DNA from: QHWK01 sp035315685
GTDB lineage: Bacteria > Acidobacteriota > Vicinamibacteria > Vicinamibacterales > CAVVIG01
Length of the DNA: 10,264 nt
Assembly (NCBI GenBank): GCA_035315685.1
Contig: DATFXR010000742.1
Location: forward strand, 1-10,264
Direction: 5' to 3'
Shown: one piece after another, positions 6,846 to 10,264 of the stretch
Numbering within the stretch: position 1 is the stretch's first letter
How the letters are laid out: every line of letters begins with the position of its first letter
Translations under genes and position numbers: made by a program
Notes under the pieces: generated by a model
What the model was told of the DNA's origin: nothing
The model's database searches: none
Seen by the model: only the letters and a program-made list of their open reading frames with translations

Positions 6846-6849
6846 GACG

Positions 6850-8970
6850 TCATCGCCCCACTCGCTCCAGGCGTGCGATCACCGCCTGCACGCGGGTGAT
6901 GTCGGCGGCGTAGCGATCGCGCGGCGCCTCGGCGGCGAACCGGCGCAGATACGGAAGCGCGTCAGCCGGCGTCTCGCTGCTCTCGAGCGACATGCCGAGA
7001 TTGAACAGCAGGTCGTAGTCGTGCGGCAGAAGCGGCTCAGCGCGCCGCCACGCGTCGATTGCGTCGCGCGGATGGCCCTTCAGCAACGCGGCGCCGAGCG
7101 CCTGCCATGCCTCGCCGTACGACGGTTCGATCGCAGTGGCGCGGCGGAGCGCGGCGGCCGCTTCGTCCGGCCGTAGGGACTGCAGCTCGAACAGACCCAG
7201 GTTGAACCACGTCGTCGCCGACGAAGGGTTGCGGTCGGCCAGCTGACGAAACAGCCCGCGCGCCTGCTCCGTGCGACCGAGGCCCGCGTACGCGACGGCG
7301 AGATCGTTGGCGACGTCGGCCTGATCGGCGCCGGCGCGTCGCGCGCGCTCGAGCGCATCGGCCGAGCGGCGGAGGTCGCCGGCCTCTCGAAGAGCGGTGC
7401 CCAGTTTCGCGAGGAGTTCGGGCGAGTCGGGCTGGCCGACCAGGCCGGCGCGCAGCAGATCGACCGCCGCAGCCGCACGTCCGGTCGCGACGAGGATCGT
7501 CGACGCGCTCGCACGCGCCGTCGCGAAGTCGGACCGCTCGTGCAGGATGTCCAGCAGCGCTGACAGCGCCTCCTGCGCACGTCCGCTGTCGAACGCCGTC
7601 AGCGCGGTGTTGAACCGCTCGTTCAGCGCGACGAGGCGCTTCGGATCGTCGGCCGCCGTCACCGTCCGGCGCGCGGAAGTGCCCGCAGTGTAGCCGAGCG
7701 ACCGAAGGCGGCCGGCGGCCTCGCCGTCGAGGGCGACGCGAGGGGCAGCCGTCTCGCGCACGGAGGCCGCTGCGAGCATGCGCCGCAGCAGGTCGGCATG
7801 CGAGTCGCGATCCACGAGATTGCGCATCTCCTGTGGATCGGCCGTCAGGTCGTACAACTCCGGCTCGGGCAGGTCGATGTACTTCCAGTTGCGCTGAATG
7901 ACGCCGCGAAGCGGCGCCCAGCCGCGCGTCAGCGACGCATCGAGCGCCTCGAAATACAGTGCGCGATCGGGCGACGGCGTGCGCGCCAGCGATTGACCGT
8001 CCAGTGCGGAGCCGGGATCCACGCCGACGAGATCGAGGATCGTCGGCGGCACGTCGACGTGCGAGACCGGCGTCTCCGCAACCCCGGGCGCCGTGCCTGG
8101 CGCACTGATGATCAGCGGTACCGCCAGCGTCGAGTCATACCCGAACAGGCCGTGCGTCGTCTCGCCATGTTCGCCGAGCGACTCACCGTGATCGGCCGTC
8201 ACCACCACGACGGTCCGATCGAGCGCGTGCGCCGCCTGCAGCCGAGTGAGGAGCGCGCCGAGCATCGCGTCGGTGTACGCAACCTCGGCGTCGTACGGCG
8301 CCCGGCCGCCCTGCTGATAGTCGGCAGGCGCCTCATAGGGCGCGTGCGGATCGAACAGGTGCACCCACGCCAGCCACGGCCCGCTGCCTCCGTCCCGCTG
8401 GAGAATCCAGTCGCCCGCCAGTCGGACGACCTCCGCCGCGCGACGCTCGGCGAAATGGAACGTGGCGCGGTCGCCGTGCGGAAGATGGTCGTCGTAGATC
8501 GCGAAACCGCGGTTCAACCCGAAGCGGGCGTCGAGCACGAACGCGCCGATGAAGGCGCCCGTCCGGTAGCCGGCGCCCGCCAGTTGTGTCGCGAGCGTCG
8601 GCGTCTGCCCGTCGAGGCGAAACGCCGTGTTGTTGTGGATGCCGTGCCGCCGCGGCAGCAGGCCAGTCAGGATCGACGCATGCGCCGGCAGCGTCAGCGG
8701 CGCCGTGGTGAAGGCGTGTGCGAAGCGGAGGCCACTCGCTGCCAGCCGATCGAGGTTCGGGGTGAGCCCGCCGTGGCCGTAGACGCCGACGCGATCCTGC
8801 CTGAGCGTGTCGATCGTGACCAGCAGCACGTTGGCGCCGCGGAGCGAGCCGGGCGCCCCGAGCGACGGTGCGGCGGCGCGGTTACAGCCCGATCCCGCGA
8901 TCAGCGCGACCGCGACCGCCGCGACGCGTCGATTCAACGCAAAGCCCGCGAAGACCGCAAAGAACCCCAT
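6850..8970 (-). CDS. Sulfatase-fold (alkaline phosphatase superfamily) hydrolase with C-terminal TPR repeats, copy A
   Basis: The gene gives 706 residues from the ATG at 8970, preceded by AGAGAAG nine bases upstream. The frame is open further upstream but overlaps the cytochrome gene and turns Arg-rich, so I reject those starts. An alternative TTG at 8937 would give MNRRVAAVAVALIAGSGC, a neat lipoprotein leader, but lacks a ribosome site. Cys29 is the probable lipidated residue. The catalytic domain (about 45-410) contains NVLLVTIDTLRQDRVGVYG with metal ligand Asp54, PLTLPAH with Thr93 as the likely nucleophile and His97, FDPHAPY at 206-212, and ADHGESLGEHGE with Asp260 and His261. As in its neighbour, the formylglycine Cys/Ser is replaced by Thr. 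A TPR region of roughly six units spans about 445-706. It is paralogous to the next gene downstream, with near-identical blocks such as GAFVLDARFGLN and DHGESLGEHGE. It probably acts on periplasmic or surface esters; the substrate is unknown. Confidence 0.9.
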   Translation of the reverse strand: MGFFAVFAGFALNRRVAAVAVALIAGSGCNRAAAPSLGAPGSLRGANVLLVTIDTLRQDRVGVYGHGGLTPNLDRLAASGLRFAHAFTTAPLTLPAHASILTGLLPRRHGIHNNTAFRLDGQTPTLATQLAGAGYRTGAFIGAFVLDARFGLNRGFAIYDDHLPHGDRATFHFAERRAAEVVRLAGDWILQRDGGSGPWLAWVHLFDPHAPYEAPADYQQGGRAPYDAEVAYTDAMLGALLTRLQAAHALDRTVVVVTADHGESLGEHGETTHGLFGYDSTLAVPLIISAPGTAPGVAETPVSHVDVPPTILDLVGVDPGSALDGQSLARTPSPDRALYFEALDASLTRGWAPLRGVIQRNWKYIDLPEPELYDLTADPQEMRNLVDRDSHADLLRRMLAAASVRETAAPRVALDGEAAGRLRSLGYTAGTSARRTVTAADDPKRLVALNERFNTALTAFDSGRAQEALSALLDILHERSDFATARASASTILVATGRAAAAVDLLRAGLVGQPDSPELLAKLGTALREAGDLRRSADALERARRAGADQADVANDLAVAYAGLGRTEQARGLFRQLADRNPSSATTWFNLGLFELQSLRPDEAAAALRRATAIEPSYGEAWQALGAALLKGHPRDAIDAWRRAEPLLPHDYDLLFNLGMSLESSETPADALPYLRRFAAEAPRDRYAADITRVQAVIARLERVGR

Positions 8971-9014
8971 TCGATCAATCTTCTCTGGATCTTTGCGGTC
9001 TCTGCAGTCTTTGC
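8939..9014. repeat. Imperfect 25-bp inverted repeat of 9-mers enclosing the start codon of copy A
   Basis: The left arm at 8939-8963 and right arm at 8990-9014 are reverse complements at 21 of 25 positions, including 12 consecutive inner bases. Each arm consists of 9-mer units such as GCAAAGACC and GCGAAGACC. The 26-base loop (8964-8989) contains both the AGAGAAG ribosome-site candidate and the ATG (8970-8968) of the sulfatase-fold gene. One arm is translated as the hydrophobic FFAVFAGFAL at the protein's N-terminus. Confidence 0.8.
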
Positions 9015-9044
9015 GTTCTCCGTGGAGCGCGCGCCGCGTCGATC

Positions 9045-10264
9045 CTACTTTTTCGCGACGGCCGGAGCCGGCTTGGCGAACTTCGCCGCGTCGATCGCGA
9101 CGTTCGGCTGCACCTCGGTCAGCTCGACGGAATCCCGCCCCGAGACCCATGCAAAGGACCACTTGAACGGCACCTTGACGCCGGCAACGTCCCGATAGTC
9201 GTCGAAATCGATCTGCGTCGGCACGCGGCCCATCGCCGAGTTGGCGTAGCGCACGACGCGCGTGAGCAGGCCCGACTCCGTATCGAAGTACAGGGTGGCG
9301 GTAAGACCGCCGGTGCCGGTGCCCTGGAGAACGTTGACGGAGCGGCCGGCGATTTCACGCGGCAAGGCCGCGCGCCAGTTGGTGAGGAGTTGCTTGACCC
9401 GGCCCGGAATGGACAGCTCCGCGTCCAGCCTGGCGCCATCCAGCTCTCCTCCCGTCAGGTCCAGGACCGGCACGGGAGTGACCGCCGACGCGAGCCAACC
9501 ATTCCGGCCGTCGTAGGTCATCGTCTTGTCGCCGAGCTCCTGGTGGATGATCAGAGCGCGCTGATTGGGACCTTTGACATAGAGTTCGACCGCGCTCTTG
9601 AAGCCTCCTCCGAACAGAGTGGCCGAGCCCTTGCCGACATAGCTGGTGAGCTTCGCCACGCGTTCGGCCCCGCCAGCCGCCTGGAGGTACTTGTCGAGAA
9701 CTTTGTCGGGAGCAGGCGCGCCCTGAGCCTGCAGGAAGAGATCGTCGGGCGCCCAATAGATCGGCTCGCCGTACACCACATCGAGCGTCGGCGTGACCTG
9801 GGGACGATCGCTCTGGCGGTGGCAGGTCCAGCAGCTGACGACCTTCCGTCCAGAGAAGTTCGTTTGATTGATCGTGTTCACCATCTGAATCATCTTGCGC
9901 GTCGTGATCTTTCTCGGCGTGTCGGCGGCCCAATCCGGCGAATGGCACTCCAGACAGCACATGCTCGTCGCCGCCGAGAAAAGGCCCATCGCGCCCATGA
10001 ATTCATCCACGGGAATGCCTTTCAGCAGCTGGACGTTCTTGAACGCCTCGTCCGACATCTGCCGCTTTGGCGACGCCGACTGCGCTCCGGCCTGCGCGTA
10101 CCCCGGCAGGCCGCACGCGGGGGAGAGGACCGCACTCGGCTTTGCGGTCTCGCTCGAAGGAGCGGTAGACACGACCGCCGCGCGCATCGACATCCCGGTC
10201 CCACCGATGACCAACGCGACGCCGATCACCCACGCGATCGTCGCTCCAGCAACCACCAGCCTCA
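9045..10264 (-). CDS. Di-heme c-type cytochrome of the reaction-centre cytochrome family with LolA-like C-terminal domain (probably 5' truncated)
   Basis: The frame runs to the right edge. A GTG at 10256 gives 403 residues, but the hydrophobic leader (VAGATIAWVIGVALVIGG) is preceded by in-frame Arg-Leu, so the true start probably lies outside the window. Numbering from that GTG, two CxxCH heme sites are present: CLECH at 101-105 and CWTCH at 142-146. Met-containing helices precede each (Met87/Met90 and Met122/Met125) and could supply axial ligands, as in photosynthetic reaction-centre cytochrome subunits. The block KNVQLLKGIPVDEFMGAM is characteristic of the non-photosynthetic members common in Acidobacteriota. 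Residues of about 175-403 form a LolA/lipoprotein-sorting-like beta-rich domain (YDGRNGWLAS, YFDTESGLLTRV, IDFDDYRDVAGVKVPF). The protein is likely periplasmic and membrane-anchored, with an electron-transfer role; the partner is unknown. It ends 74 bases before the sulfatase-fold gene on the same strand. Confidence 0.85.
   Translation of the reverse strand, partial: RLVVAGATIAWVIGVALVIGGTGMSMRAAVVSTAPSSETAKPSAVLSPACGLPGYAQAGAQSASPKRQMSDEAFKNVQLLKGIPVDEFMGAMGLFSAATSMCCLECHSPDWAADTPRKITTRKMIQMVNTINQTNFSGRKVVSCWTCHRQSDRPQVTPTLDVVYGEPIYWAPDDLFLQAQGAPAPDKVLDKYLQAAGGAERVAKLTSYVGKGSATLFGGGFKSAVELYVKGPNQRALIIHQELGDKTMTYDGRNGWLASAVTPVPVLDLTGGELDGARLDAELSIPGRVKQLLTNWRAALPREIAGRSVNVLQGTGTGGLTATLYFDTESGLLTRVVRYANSAMGRVPTQIDFDDYRDVAGVKVPFKWSFAWVSGRDSVELTEVQPNVAIDAAKFAKPAPAVAKK

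Noticed and set aside
8971..9162. Longer N-terminus for copy A starting at 9162
   Set aside because: It would overlap 118 bases of the cytochrome gene, encode an Arg/Asp-rich stretch before the leader, and run through the hairpin arm; the ATG at 8970 with AGAGAAG is better.
7798..9198. Long + strand reading frame opposite copy A and the end of the cytochrome gene
   Set aside because: It spans a gene boundary on the other strand, is Arg-rich, and has no recognisable domain or start signal.
9045..10264. Photosynthetic reaction-centre component
   Set aside because: Only the cytochrome family resembles such subunits. There are two heme sites, a fused unrelated C-terminal domain, and no other photosynthesis gene.

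Overview
The window looks like a chromosomal segment of a GC-rich, Gram-negative soil-type bacterium. An Acidobacteriota of the Vicinamibacteria type is my best guess. That guess rests on gene content: an Oar-like TonB-dependent receptor with an N-terminal carboxypeptidase-regulatory domain, a BNR/VPS10-type propeller protein, sulfatase-fold proteins fused to TPR repeats, and a di-heme cytochrome of the reaction-centre cytochrome family. No marker gene is present, so the assignment is inference.

Layout. On the + strand lie the 3' part of a secreted beta-propeller protein (1-1380, cut by the left edge), then a 100-base gap with promoter-like features and a direct repeat, then a complete TonB-dependent receptor (1481-4402). 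On the - strand, convergent to these, lie three genes read right to left: a di-heme c-type cytochrome with a LolA-like C-terminal domain (10264-9045, probably cut at its 5' end by the right edge), a sulfatase-fold/TPR protein (8970-6850), and a tandem paralogue of it (6577-4523). The two paralogues share long conserved blocks and clearly arose by duplication. Both carry Thr where type I sulfatases carry the Cys/Ser that becomes formylglycine, so they are unlikely to be ordinary sulfatases. All five proteins look exported to the envelope.

The most unusual part of the window is a set of short tandem and inverted repeats at three of the four gene junctions, which also extend into coding sequence. 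Four families are visible: a 7-mer GAACCSN (14 copies between the two sulfatase genes, and 11 copies in the opposite orientation inside the second one); a 7-mer AATTCTT (about 3.6 copies, supplying the stop codon and last residues of that gene); a 9-mer of type GCARAGANC (a tandem array after the receptor, and an inverted pair around the start codon of the first sulfatase gene); and an 8-mer CACGAAAN arranged as an inverted repeat. The in-gene 7-mer array is in frame. It adds 21 residues relative to the paralogue and encodes a seven-residue peptide repeat. The array between the genes has the form of a G-quadruplex on the mRNA-sense strand. I see no RNA genes, CRISPR, integrase or transposase.
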